Part shown: piece by piece, positions 35,666 to 45,005 of the stretch
How the letters are laid out: every line of letters begins with the position of its first letter
How positions within the stretch are numbered: position 1 is the first letter of the stretch
NCBI RefSeq assembly: GCF_900109935.1
Contig: NZ_FOBV01000005.1
Location: 186,001 to 250,000, forward strand
Length of the DNA: 64,000 nucleotides
Origin: Chryseobacterium taichungense
Lineage (GTDB): Bacteria; Bacteroidota; Bacteroidia; Flavobacteriales; Weeksellaceae
Direction of reading: 5' to 3'
Position numbers and translations under genes: made by a program
The notes under the pieces: generated by a model
What the model saw: only the letters and a program-made list of their open reading frames with translations
The model's database searches: none
What the model was told of the DNA's origin: nothing

Positions 35666-38600
35666 ATGAAAATGAAAATATTTTCATCATTTATACTGTC
35701 CTTGTGTGCAGTCATGGGCTTTTCACAGACCATTCTGTATCAGACAGAAACAACCACCCGAACGGTTCAGGATCCGCAGACGGTAGTGTTGGCACAGGGA
35801 TTTCAGGCATCAGGGAGTGTATCGAATCCCTTTGTGGCAAAGATTGGTCCCGGAACGGAAAACCCGGGAGGCGGACCGACGGATTCAAATGCGGGAGCGA
35901 ATAATCCTTCGGGAACGACAACATCTTCGGCAGACCAAAAATTCCATGATACAAAAGGAAATATTGAGATAACGGGAGCTGGTCAAGTGCAATTTACTTT
36001 ACCCATTGCATTGCCTCCAGGTGTAAAAACAGTAGCTCCCCAATTAAATCTTATATACTCTAGTGGTAGTGGGAATGGAATTGCAGGATATGGGTGGAGT
36101 TTAATGGGGATAACCTCTATTTCCAGAATGGGGAAAAATATTGACAGAGACAAAGAAGCTCGGGAAATTAAAATGGATTATTCAGATTATTATAGCTTGA
36201 ATGGTCAAAGATTGATTTTGAAATCCGGAGAATATGGCAAAGACGGGGCAGAATATGTCACTGAAAAATATTCAAATATTAAAATTAAGTCAATGGGTAC
36301 CCGAAATGATATTCAGGGACCTATGCTTTTCCATATAACGTTTGAAGATGGCTCCCAGGCATGGTACGGAGATACCGTATCCAATGATCCGGCACATGTT
36401 AGCGCAGGAAGAACTACCATGGAATACAATATGGTAAAATGGATGGATGTTCAAGGTAATTATATTACTTATGAATATGAAAAAAATGCCGTCATAACAT
36501 CATTAACTGCAACGTCAGGAGAGGTTACAAAAATTAAAACAGTTAAATGGGGAGGGAACGAAAAATTAAATAAACCTCATTTTAATGAAATTCAATTTAG
36601 CTATGGTCTGGATAGAACTATTAAAGAACTTTCATATCATCAGGGGTATTATTACACTCAGGATAAACTTTTGACTGAAATAATTGTCAAAGCAAATTCA
36701 TCTGTTTTTAAAAGTTATAAGATAGCCTATACCAACAATAATACAAACTATCAATTTGTTGATACCATTACCGAAACCAACGCTAATGGAGAATCAGCAA
36801 ATCCTATCAAATTTGACAGGAAGATTGATAATTCAACAATAAAGTCAAGTACCATTTCTAATAATTTGAATTTAGATAATAAAAATATTTCTGATTTCGA
36901 TGGAGATGGAAATCTCGATTTATTGTATTATCAGACAGCTACCGATGGTCATTACGAATGTTTGGATTATGACGATTATGGAAATTGTGAGATGCAGGGA
37001 GATTATGTGGAACCTACTCTGGCCGGTACATACATTACTTATAACAATTTCTTCGGACCTAATTCGGTGAAAGTTTCAGACCTTAATCTTACCGGTGCAT
37101 TAGCTATTAATGCCACACTGGTAAATGATAAGATGAGACCTGTGAAGTCGCTGTATACCCATAAAACAGAAACGAATCAAATCAAATTTGATAAGTATGT
37201 TCTTGAAAATAGTCAATATATTCTCAGTCAGACTAAAACTGTTCCATCATCATTGTATGACAAAACATATACTCAGCCTAAAGAGCATCCTACAGATGCT
37301 TATTATGCAATAAAGTCATACGTTCGGGAGTTCAGAGAAGTGGATGTGAATGGAGATGGTCTTTCGGAGGTTATGTTTTCTGTAGAAAATATGACAACGA
37401 TGTATCCGGATACAGGTCCTGTTGTAGATCCGGATACAGGGTTAATAGGATTTCCTGATCCAAGTACCAATCAGCCCGAATCTTACTCCCAGTATGATTT
37501 TTATATTCTTAACCCAAATACCTCAGTAAATGACGCCTATTTAGTTGGTTCTGGTCCACGAGATCTCTTAAAAGAAGGAATAACGATGGATTTTGAGGGA
37601 GATGGTAAAGAAAACCTGATAGAGGTTACAGGTAATTGGGTTAATAGTAATTTCTTTATTGTCAATGAGGAGAATAAATATGTCATGCAAACTAATTATT
37701 ACGGTTTCAGTGGTGTAAAGGAAGGGATTGTTTTCGGAGATTTCAATGGAGACAGCAAGATGGATTACATGGTCCCTCAGGGTACCGATACATCCAATTG
37801 GAAGTTATATATAAACCCAGGCAAAACACTTTCTCCCGGAAGTAGTGCACCAACATTCATAGTACAGGATCTTAATAACTTCTCTTATTATACCAAAGAT
37901 CCTGTTATCGTTGATAATACCTATCAAAGACAAGTTGCGATCTGGCATTTTGCTAAAGATTTGAATGGAGACGGGAAAAGTGATCTGATTCGATTCGAAT
38001 CCCAGATTTTTAAAGCTCACAAATGCTGTAAAGACTTAGATTCAAGAAGAGGATTCAAGGTGATGGAATCTGCAGGGGTCGACAGCAACGGGAATATTAA
38101 ATTTGAAACCAAGTATGAAGAAGATCCGTGGGGAATGTATTCTCAGATCGGAGCACACTGGATTCCGATGAACGTTTCACTACGGATCAATAAGGAAGAT
38201 AATGTCTTTTTTGTGAAAGTTGATAACCACCTGTCCCGTTACAGCTATTATGATATAAAAAGTAGAGAAAGAATTTATGCCATCAACCAGGGAGGTATAA
38301 AAACGGAGATCCAATATAATGAGCTTGATGCAAACGATCCGGCAACAGCTAATTTTTATAAACCAACCACTATCCAAACGTATCCATATGTTCAGGTGGA
38401 GCATATGCCACAAAACTTTATTGTTACCCAGCTTAGGGAAGAGGGTAGAAAGCAGGACTTTAAATACCGTGATTTGGTTATTAATCTACATGGTAAGGGA
38501 GTTATCGGATACAGGCAGACCGCACGTTCTACATGGTATGCAGATGGTTTTGAAAATACAAAAATATGGTCAGGGGCAGAAATAGATCCGTTAAATGAAG

Positions 38601-41600
38601 GAGTAACTCTTAAAGAATGGTCTATCAAAACCAATGACGATAATAAGGTTTTTCCTGCCAATATTTCTGAAAACAACACCGAACTTTTAAACTTCAAATC
38701 AATAGTATATAAAAAGGATGAATTGTTAAATGGGCAGGTTCTTACAACCACAAATGGGGTAGATAAGGCGAAAATTGTAACGGCAATGCTTCCAATATCC
38801 ACAATTGCAAAAGAATTCTTAACGGGTACAACCACAGCAAGCACGATTACTTATGGAGATTACTATCTGCCACAGCAGACTGTTTCAAAAGTTAATAACA
38901 ATTATAGTATAACAACTTCAGTTCTCGGATATAATCATAACCCTGCAGGTGTCGGATCAGATTATTTCATTGGCCGTCTGAAATCAAAGATCGAGACTAT
39001 CCAGGCCTATGGAGATACAAAAGCAGGAAAAGTAGAATATACTTATGATGGGAATCTGATAAAAACCCAGAAAACATGGAACAGGGATAATACAGGTTAT
39101 GTTTTAGATACATACGATTATGACGGATTTGGTAATATCGTAAAAACAGTCACCAGCAATAGTATTGATGCATTAACACAGACAATAACTGCTCTATATG
39201 ATACAAAAGGACGATTTGTTGTAAAGAAAATAGACAATCTTGGACTTGAAACCAATATTGTTTACAACGATTTCGGGCAGATAAAGCTTCAGACTGATCC
39301 TTTAGGAAATACCCTTGACAATACCTATGATGCTTGGGGCAAACTTTTAAAATCCAAAACAAATTTAGAAGGTACTACCACTTATCAGTATATAAGAGAT
39401 TCTAATTCCAATATAACCTTGATCCAATATAATCCTAATGGAAATATAACAAAAAAGTACACCAACAGATTAGGACAGGACTATAAAGTCGTGACTAAAG
39501 GTTTTGGCCAGAGCACCTACATTGCCAAATATTCTGTATATGATAAATTAGGAAGAAAAGTCCGTGAAACCGAACCTTACTTTGATCAGGCTACAGAAGA
39601 ATTACCAAGCGATATTCAGTGGAATGTTAATACCTATGATGATAGTGTTTATCCTACTAAAGTAACCACCACAGGCTTGGCGAAAATAGATGGGCAGGGA
39701 CTGATCACATCATTTATAGGTAAAAAAATGGAGTCTTACATATCAGGAAATGTAACTTCGGTAAAAGAAGTTAACGGATATGGAAGAATTACAACCAAAA
39801 CCACTGATGCTTTAGGAAATGTAGTTACTACAACAGATAAAGGAGGAACGATACAATTTTCCTATAATGCAGCAGGAGAGCAAATTAAGGCTCAATATGC
39901 TGAGAACATTGTAACAACTAAATATGATACATGGGGTAGAAAATCAGAATTTAATGATCCTTCTAATGGATTATATAAATATGAATATAATGGATTCGGT
40001 CAGCCTAAGAAAATAATCAGTCCTAAAGGAACAAAAGAATTTGTTTATAATAATCTGGGGCAGATTATTACTCAAAAAGAACTTTCTACTCTGGATGGAG
40101 GGCAGGCAACTGATAAAACCATTACTTATACATATGATAATAAAGGCAGACTTACCTCGAAAAATGGAACCTCTAAAGGAAAGACATACGGCTCGAATAC
40201 TTCTTTTGATCCGCAAGGAAGGGTAGTCTCATCTTCTGAAAGCAGTAATGACAGATACTTCATTCAAAAAGGAATTACTTATGATGACAAAGGAAGAGTT
40301 ATTTCCTATGAAAAAAGCTTATACTCATCAGGGGTTCTCACTAAAGTCAATGTGGAAAACGTTTACAGCGAATGGAGTGGGGAATTATATAGGGTAAAGG
40401 ACAAGAATTCAGGGAAGGTACTATGGGAACTTCAGAATACCAATGCTAAAGGGCAGATCCTTAATGCAAAGTTAGGAGCAGCTGCCATCACAAATACGTA
40501 TGATAACAGTGGCTTTTTAACAAAAGTGAACCATTCTTCACAGGTTAAAGCTGGAATTCTTGATCTCGGATACACTTTTGATGGAGTTAAGAATGAACTG
40601 AAGAGCAGGAGAACAATGGGGGATTTCAATATCATAGAGGAGTTTGATTATGATGACAATAATAGATTGGTGAGCTGGACAAATCCTGTAACCGGAGATA
40701 AACCGGCCAATAGAAATGTTTATGATGCCAAAGGACGGATTCTTGAGAATGATCAGGTAGGTACCATAAAATATGAAAACACTGCTAAGATCTATCAGCC
40801 AACAGGAATGACACTTAATGCAGCCGGAACCCAGAATTATAACAATGATCTTATACAAAGCATTGTCTACAATGAAAATAATGATCCTGTTTTTATAAAT
40901 GGTGAAAAAGGTGATGTAGCTTTCCAATATGGGCTTACAAGCATGAGACAAAGAGTTACCTATGGAGGGAATTTTGATGCGGATAAAGATGGGAAATTTA
41001 CTAAGTTTTACAGTGAAGATGGAAGCTTTGAGGTTATAAAAGACAATACTTCGGGAAAAGAAAAGCATATTCTTTACATTGGAGGAACCCCGTATGAAAG
41101 TAATATTATTTACCTGAAAAATTATAATGAGACAGCTGGTAAATATAAATTCTTGCATAAAGATTATTTAGGAAGTATCTTGGCCATTAGTGACGAAGCA
41201 GGAAATAAGCTGGAGCAAAGGCATTTCGATGCTTGGGGCAATTTTACACATTTGCAGTTAGGATCAGGGGCAATTATCACAGATAAGAATATAATTGATA
41301 ATACTTCGTTATTAATAGAAAGAGGATATACCAGCCATGAACATTTTTCAGAAGTAGGTATCATTCATATGAACGGAAGATTGTATGATCCGTTACTGAG
41401 AAGATTCTTAAATGCAGATGAAAATATATCGGATCCTACCAATACACAGAATTACAACAAATATGGATATGTAATGAATAATCCGTTGATGTTTAATGAT
41501 CCGACAGGGGAAGAGCTTGTAACATTATTTTCGATTTCTATGGCCGCTATCGTTAAAGCAATTATTATTGGTGCTGCGATAGGATTGGCGGCATATACGG

Positions 41601-42616
41601 TAAGTCTTGCTGTAACAGGTAATTTTGACCAGTGGAACTTATTGGGAGCCTTCAAGGCAACCTTTATAGGGGCCGTCTCGGGAGCGGTTACTTTTGGAAT
41701 AGGAAGTTTATTTTCGGGCGCTGGTGGATGTATTACAACTGCGGCACAGATGATAAAAGAAACTGTTGGGCAGGTAGGATTTGTCATGGTACAAGCGGGA
41801 ACGCATGCTTTAGCACAAGGAATATTAAGTGCTGTACAGGGAGAAAACTTTTTAACTGCCGCAGCTTCTGGTTTTTTAGGAAGTTTAGGAGCTACTGCTT
41901 TTGGAGAGATCGCTAAGGGAGCTGCCAATACTACGGTGGGAACTGTACTCTTTGGAGCACTTTCCGGAGGTATCGGTGCCGAGCTTTCCGGAGGGAATTT
42001 CTGGCAGGGCGCTGTAATTGGAGGTGTTGTTGCGGGATTGAATCACGGATTGCATAGAGATGATATTGTTATTAGAAATAAAAAAGGTAAAGAATTAGGA
42101 AGAATAGTTACTGATAAAATTGAAAAAAATGTATATTTGGATACAGATGCAGAAATTCCTATTCCTTTAAGTATTAAACTTACTTCATACATGGATGCTG
42201 TTGGAATTAATTTTGAGATAAGTGATACCTTTGGTGGTGGTTTACATGGCGGTATCTCTTTGGTTTACTTTAACGCAGGCAAAGATGTAGGAAGTGCGTA
42301 TCTCTATAAATATGGAGGAGCAACTATGGGGCTGGAAATGAGCTTAGGAGGAGGAACATTTTATTCAAAATATGTTGATAGTAATCAAGCCAACTTTAAT
42401 GCTTTAGGATATGCCGGTAAATCCTCAGGAATAGCTGGCGGCTTTAAGATTTATGGAGGTTCATATTCATGGGCAAATAGATCTAATGTATACGAATTAT
42501 ATCCAGGAATGAAAAGTCCAACCACATGGAAAACTTTTTCAGCAGGAATTTCAAAAGGAGTAACAGGAGGGAAGATGTCTTGGGCTAATTCTAGTATTTG
42601 GAAAAAAGTTTTTTAA
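35666..42616 (+). CDS. SpvB/RHS-repeat polymorphic toxin with unrecognised C-terminal domain
   Basis: A 2316-residue secreted giant. Residues 1-21 are a signal peptide. An SpvB-type domain begins near residue 101 (ITGAGQVQFTLPIALPPG). FG-GAP/VCBS calcium motifs follow near 409 (DFDGDGNLDLL), 560 (DVNGDGLSEV), 642 (DFEGDGKENL), 692 (DFNGDSKMDY) and 767 (DLNGDGKSDL). Many YD repeats (YDTKGR, YDAWGKLLK, YDNKGRLTS) form the RHS shell. The core motif RLYDPLLRRFLNADE to NPLMFNDPTGEE lies at about 1905-1945, after which the toxin is expected to be cleaved off. The remaining 370 residues have an Ala/Gly-rich hydrophobic part (about 1948-2130) and a Gly-rich soluble part ending SWANSSIWKKVF that matches no toxin family I know. 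The partner immunity candidate starts 3 bp after the stop. Confidence 0.9.
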   Translation: MKMKIFSSFILSLCAVMGFSQTILYQTETTTRTVQDPQTVVLAQGFQASGSVSNPFVAKIGPGTENPGGGPTDSNAGANNPSGTTTSSADQKFHDTKGNIEITGAGQVQFTLPIALPPGVKTVAPQLNLIYSSGSGNGIAGYGWSLMGITSISRMGKNIDRDKEAREIKMDYSDYYSLNGQRLILKSGEYGKDGAEYVTEKYSNIKIKSMGTRNDIQGPMLFHITFEDGSQAWYGDTVSNDPAHVSAGRTTMEYNMVKWMDVQGNYITYEYEKNAVITSLTATSGEVTKIKTVKWGGNEKLNKPHFNEIQFSYGLDRTIKELSYHQGYYYTQDKLLTEIIVKANSSVFKSYKIAYTNNNTNYQFVDTITETNANGESANPIKFDRKIDNSTIKSSTISNNLNLDNKNISDFDGDGNLDLLYYQTATDGHYECLDYDDYGNCEMQGDYVEPTLAGTYITYNNFFGPNSVKVSDLNLTGALAINATLVNDKMRPVKSLYTHKTETNQIKFDKYVLENSQYILSQTKTVPSSLYDKTYTQPKEHPTDAYYAIKSYVREFREVDVNGDGLSEVMFSVENMTTMYPDTGPVVDPDTGLIGFPDPSTNQPESYSQYDFYILNPNTSVNDAYLVGSGPRDLLKEGITMDFEGDGKENLIEVTGNWVNSNFFIVNEENKYVMQTNYYGFSGVKEGIVFGDFNGDSKMDYMVPQGTDTSNWKLYINPGKTLSPGSSAPTFIVQDLNNFSYYTKDPVIVDNTYQRQVAIWHFAKDLNGDGKSDLIRFESQIFKAHKCCKDLDSRRGFKVMESAGVDSNGNIKFETKYEEDPWGMYSQIGAHWIPMNVSLRINKEDNVFFVKVDNHLSRYSYYDIKSRERIYAINQGGIKTEIQYNELDANDPATANFYKPTTIQTYPYVQVEHMPQNFIVTQLREEGRKQDFKYRDLVINLHGKGVIGYRQTARSTWYADGFENTKIWSGAEIDPLNEGVTLKEWSIKTNDDNKVFPANISENNTELLNFKSIVYKKDELLNGQVLTTTNGVDKAKIVTAMLPISTIAKEFLTGTTTASTITYGDYYLPQQTVSKVNNNYSITTSVLGYNHNPAGVGSDYFIGRLKSKIETIQAYGDTKAGKVEYTYDGNLIKTQKTWNRDNTGYVLDTYDYDGFGNIVKTVTSNSIDALTQTITALYDTKGRFVVKKIDNLGLETNIVYNDFGQIKLQTDPLGNTLDNTYDAWGKLLKSKTNLEGTTTYQYIRDSNSNITLIQYNPNGNITKKYTNRLGQDYKVVTKGFGQSTYIAKYSVYDKLGRKVRETEPYFDQATEELPSDIQWNVNTYDDSVYPTKVTTTGLAKIDGQGLITSFIGKKMESYISGNVTSVKEVNGYGRITTKTTDALGNVVTTTDKGGTIQFSYNAAGEQIKAQYAENIVTTKYDTWGRKSEFNDPSNGLYKYEYNGFGQPKKIISPKGTKEFVYNNLGQIITQKELSTLDGGQATDKTITYTYDNKGRLTSKNGTSKGKTYGSNTSFDPQGRVVSSSESSNDRYFIQKGITYDDKGRVISYEKSLYSSGVLTKVNVENVYSEWSGELYRVKDKNSGKVLWELQNTNAKGQILNAKLGAAAITNTYDNSGFLTKVNHSSQVKAGILDLGYTFDGVKNELKSRRTMGDFNIIEEFDYDDNNRLVSWTNPVTGDKPANRNVYDAKGRILENDQVGTIKYENTAKIYQPTGMTLNAAGTQNYNNDLIQSIVYNENNDPVFINGEKGDVAFQYGLTSMRQRVTYGGNFDADKDGKFTKFYSEDGSFEVIKDNTSGKEKHILYIGGTPYESNIIYLKNYNETAGKYKFLHKDYLGSILAISDEAGNKLEQRHFDAWGNFTHLQLGSGAIITDKNIIDNTSLLIERGYTSHEHFSEVGIIHMNGRLYDPLLRRFLNADENISDPTNTQNYNKYGYVMNNPLMFNDPTGEELVTLFSISMAAIVKAIIIGAAIGLAAYTVSLAVTGNFDQWNLLGAFKATFIGAVSGAVTFGIGSLFSGAGGCITTAAQMIKETVGQVGFVMVQAGTHALAQGILSAVQGENFLTAAASGFLGSLGATAFGEIAKGAANTTVGTVLFGALSGGIGAELSGGNFWQGAVIGGVVAGLNHGLHRDDIVIRNKKGKELGRIVTDKIEKNVYLDTDAEIPIPLSIKLTSYMDAVGINFEISDTFGGGLHGGISLVYFNAGKDVGSAYLYKYGGATMGLEMSLGGGTFYSKYVDSNQANFNALGYAGKSSGIAGGFKIYGGSYSWANRSNVYELYPGMKSPTTWKTFSAGISKGVTGGKMSWANSSIWKKVF

Positions 42617-42619
42617 GTA

Positions 42620-43024
42620 ATGCGTTATAATATTAAATTTTTATTTTTTTTGATTTTTATTTGTAGTATAGCTAGTCTGTTCTTGTATAATACTTCTTGC
42701 AAAAAATGGGTTAATCATAACATTAAATATGGTTTTAATGGTATAATTGTAGGGAAAATTCAAGTTCGGAAAGGTATCATTTCTCATGCTAAAATAAAAT
42801 TAAAAGAAAAAGACACTTTAGTTTTTTTGAATAATATAGAGAAAGTTGCCATTGGTGATAGTATAAAAAAGTTTGCTAATAGTCCCTTTTATTATTATAA
42901 GCATAATGGTTTATGGAATAAGCAAATTTTTGAGACTATAACTAAAGATTTGCAAAGTAGTTTATGCTTTCCGAAAGAGTGGAAAAAAAAATGTACTAAA
43001 GAATGGAAAGAAGCGTGCAAGTAA
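42620..43024 (+). CDS. candidate immunity protein of the RHS toxin
   Basis: A 134-residue protein with an N-terminal membrane helix or signal anchor (FLFFLIFICSIASLFLY) and a lysine-rich, probably periplasmic domain (VGKIQVRKGIISHAKIKLKEKD) ending in a cysteine-containing tail (SSLCFPKEWKKKCTKEW). No family is recognised. It begins 3 bp after the RHS stop, the standard place for the cognate immunity gene of a polymorphic toxin. It is visibly more AT-rich than the toxin core, as is usual for exchangeable tips. The membrane anchor would fit a toxin acting in the periplasm or on the membrane. Confidence 0.6.
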   Translation: MRYNIKFLFFLIFICSIASLFLYNTSCKKWVNHNIKYGFNGIIVGKIQVRKGIISHAKIKLKEKDTLVFLNNIEKVAIGDSIKKFANSPFYYYKHNGLWNKQIFETITKDLQSSLCFPKEWKKKCTKEWKEACK

Positions 43025-43154
43025 ATTAATAATGGTATTAAATATATTGCGAATAAAGATTACTATATTTGGAGATTTTATTTATGCTTTTTTGGATGTA
43101 ATATTTATAGTCATACAAACGAGTATAAATAATTTAGAAATTATAAATCCTCAA

Positions 43155-43252
43155 TTGAGCGAGCGTCTCACTCGTGCTAAGTCAAAACAAAACCACTGCA
43201 TTTTTTGCAGTGGTTTTTCAATTCCAATTAAAGAATTTCTTTAAAACTTATA
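43155..43252. repeat. direct repeat, right copy (RHS-cassette tail)
   Basis: Partner of 33377-33466. It contains GAGCGAGCG-TC-TCACTCGTGC, AAGTCAAAA and the intact terminator hairpin. The two copies bracket about 9.8 kb with the whole tail-fibre/RHS/immunity module. Confidence 0.6.
43190..43218 (+). terminator. terminator of the RHS module
   Basis: AAACCACTGCA (43190-43200) pairs perfectly with TGCAGTGGTTT (43206-43216), T-rich loop and tail. Confidence 0.85.
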
Positions 43253-43331
43253 TAAAGAATAAAATGATTTATATAACATTGTAAATCAAACGATTAATTT
43301 TCGTTTTCCGTAAAATAATAAAATAAAAATA

Positions 43332-43339
43332 TATATTTG
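43332..43339 (+). promoter_or_regulatory. -7 promoter element TATATTTG
   Basis: TAnnTTTG match 23 bp before the ATG at 43362; no clear -33 element. Confidence 0.5.
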
Positions 43340-43361
43340 TACGGTAACTTAAAACATAAAT

Positions 43362-44111
43362 ATGAAAAACACGAAAAGCTCTGTAAGCGAAACAGGACAC
43401 TCCAAAAACATCGCTAACCTTCAGGATCTCATCTCTTTTTGTACAGCCTATGGCGACAAATACAATCCCGTAAAAGAAGAATTAAAAATCTCCAGCCTTG
43501 AAGCACTCTATGAAGATGCTCTCTTAAAATTGAACGAAGCCCAAACTAAAAAAACGCTGTTTGATAATGCCACTAACCAGCGCGCCGAAGTTTTTAAAGA
43601 ATTGAATCCGCTGGCGACAAAAGTTGTTAATGCATTGGCTGTCTCAGAAACAAATCCTCTAATGCTCAGCAATGCCAAATCCTACAACAAAAAACTACAG
43701 GGAAGAACAAAAGCAAAAACAGAAGCAGAGAAGTCAGGTGAAGAAACCGAAAATCCAACAAGAACTATCTCGACTTCCCAACAAAGCTACGACAGCAAGA
43801 TCAATCATTTCTCCAATTTAATTCATGTGCTGGAACAAAGTGCAGCCTATAATCCGAATGAAGAAGAATTAAAGATCATTGCCTTACAGGATAAGTTGGC
43901 AGACATGAAAGGCAAGAACACGACTCTTATTCATGCCAACACAGAATATTCTAATGCAAGGTTATCCAGAGATCAGGTATTGTATAATAATCTTACAGGC
44001 CTTTGTCAGATTGCAAAGGAAGTAAAGCAGTATGTAAAATCAGTTTTCGGAGCCACAAGCCCTCAGTACAAACAGATTTCATCCTTGCTTTTTGTAAAAA
44101 GAAAGCGGTAA
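43362..44111 (+). CDS. hypothetical helical protein with internal duplication
   Basis: A 249-residue, lysine-rich, helical protein without signal peptide or membrane segment. It consists of two related halves: residues 34-92 (YNPVKEELKISSLEALYEDAL, continuing to KVVNAL) align with 163-225 (YNPNEEELKIIALQDKLADMK, continuing to EVKQYV). The halves are separated by a charged, probably flexible linker (GRTKAKTEAEKSGEETENP). Such four-helix-like duplicated proteins are common in Bacteroidetes, but I know no function for them. It has its own promoter and stands alone; the C-terminus FVKRKR is strongly basic. Confidence 0.7.
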   Translation: MKNTKSSVSETGHSKNIANLQDLISFCTAYGDKYNPVKEELKISSLEALYEDALLKLNEAQTKKTLFDNATNQRAEVFKELNPLATKVVNALAVSETNPLMLSNAKSYNKKLQGRTKAKTEAEKSGEETENPTRTISTSQQSYDSKINHFSNLIHVLEQSAAYNPNEEELKIIALQDKLADMKGKNTTLIHANTEYSNARLSRDQVLYNNLTGLCQIAKEVKQYVKSVFGATSPQYKQISSLLFVKRKR

Positions 44112-44142
44112 TTCAACTCTTTATTCATTTTGATTAACATCG

Positions 44143-44183
44143 GTCACTTCGAGTAGATTTTGAAGAAGTTGTATCGGGAAGTT
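44143..44183. repeat. dispersed hairpin repeat, copy 1
   Basis: GTCACTTCGAGTAGATTTT, then GTATCGGGAAGTT; near-copy of 44290-44332, shorter in the centre. Confidence 0.6.
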
Positions 44184-44289
44184 ACACTATCTGTCGGAAG
44201 TACACTAGGTTTTCAATACATTTTCACAGCTTCACTACAAAAAATACGAATAGACGGACAAACATTTGTATTGTATAATTAACGCGCAC

Positions 44290-44332
44290 GTCACTTCGAG
44301 TAGATTTTTGAAAAAAATCATATCGAGAAGTT
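44290..44332. repeat. dispersed hairpin repeat, copy 2
   Basis: GTCACTTCGAGTAGATTTTT, a GAA loop and AAAAATCATATCGAGAAGT form a long imperfect hairpin. The same element occurs 147 bp upstream, in a REP-like arrangement. Confidence 0.65.
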
Positions 44333-44370
44333 TGTGAGTGTAGGGGCAAATTTCGTCCTCAATATTAAAT

Positions 44371-44406
44371 AAACTCCTTTATGAAACAATTTTCATAAAG
44401 GAGTTT
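44371..44406. terminator. 16-bp perfect hairpin, terminator-like
   Basis: AAACTCCTTTATGAAA (44371-44386) pairs completely with TTTCATAAAGGAGTTT (44391-44406), loop CAAT. It lies 260 bp after the nearest gene and 12 bp before the 21-bp array. Confidence 0.65.
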
Positions 44407-44417
44407 TAGTTTTTCAC

Positions 44418-44732
44418 AATGTAGGTAAATCTTTTTCCAATGTATAAATAAAAACAAGCAATGTAGTTTTGGATAAAACCGGTGTAAAAGTAAAATTTCG
44501 TAATGTTATTTTATCTTTTAGCAATGTTAAAAGAGATGTAGATGATGTTGAGTAATATATTATCAATGTAAAAGTATACATGAGCATGGTTGTTTAATAT
44601 ATTAGCTGTGTAAAAGTAAATATGACCGATGTTGTTTTAGATATTTGCATGGTCGAACAAGATTCTTACGATGTAAAAATATTTTCTTTCAATAATATTT
44701 ATGAATTTTAGATTGTAAATTAAATTTTTTCT
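44418..44732. repeat. degenerate tandem array, 15 units with exact 21-bp period
   Basis: A core AATGT (variants GATGT, ATGGT, GTGT, AATAA, ATTGT) starts at 44418, 44439, 44460, 44481, 44502, 44523, 44544, 44565, 44586, 44607, 44628, 44649, 44670, 44691 and 44712, always exactly 21 bp apart. Units tend to alternate between an AATGTAAAAGTAnAT type and a GATGTTGTTTnATATT type. On the minus strand one frame reads as heptapeptides (AHVYFYI, ANILNNH, GHIYFYT, TKFYFYT), interrupted by TAA at 44637-44639 and 44511-44513. No indel has broken the period although bases vary widely. It may be a decayed heptapeptide-coding repeat or a structural DNA array. Confidence 0.8.
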
Positions 44733-44867
44733 CAGGCTGTCGATTATTTCAATACCTTAGAAATTCAAAACAAGACCATCGTGAAAGCTATTTAAAGTTG
44801 TTAAACAATATCTTATACAATTAAAAGTGATTGTCCGCAATGTGTTATAATTAAAAAAGTTGTTGTA

Positions 44868-44944
44868 TTCTTTGCTGAGTAAAACGCCTTTGCGAACTTA
44901 AAAGCGGTTAGCATTAAAAAAAATACTTAGCGATCTTTGCGTTA
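44868..44944. repeat. dispersed repeat, copy 1 of a pair flanking the M20 peptidase
   Basis: TTTGCTGAGTAAAACGCC, TTTGCGAAC and CTTAGCGATCTTTGCGTT occur in the same order as in 47368-47443. The rest of the 44733-45005 stretch holds no gene. Confidence 0.6.
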
Positions 44945-45005
44945 ATGAAATATTATGATTAATAACAAATAATCAAATTAAAAAATAACCAAATCCGGAA
45001 TTTCC

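Noticed and set aside
43032..43244. 70-codon frame after the immunity candidate
   Set aside because: Runs through the cassette-tail repeat and terminator hairpin; no protein-like conservation is visible.
44418..44732. 21-bp array as a CRISPR
   Set aside because: Units are degenerate and contiguous, with no conserved repeat of 24-40 bp, no unique spacers and no cas genes nearby.
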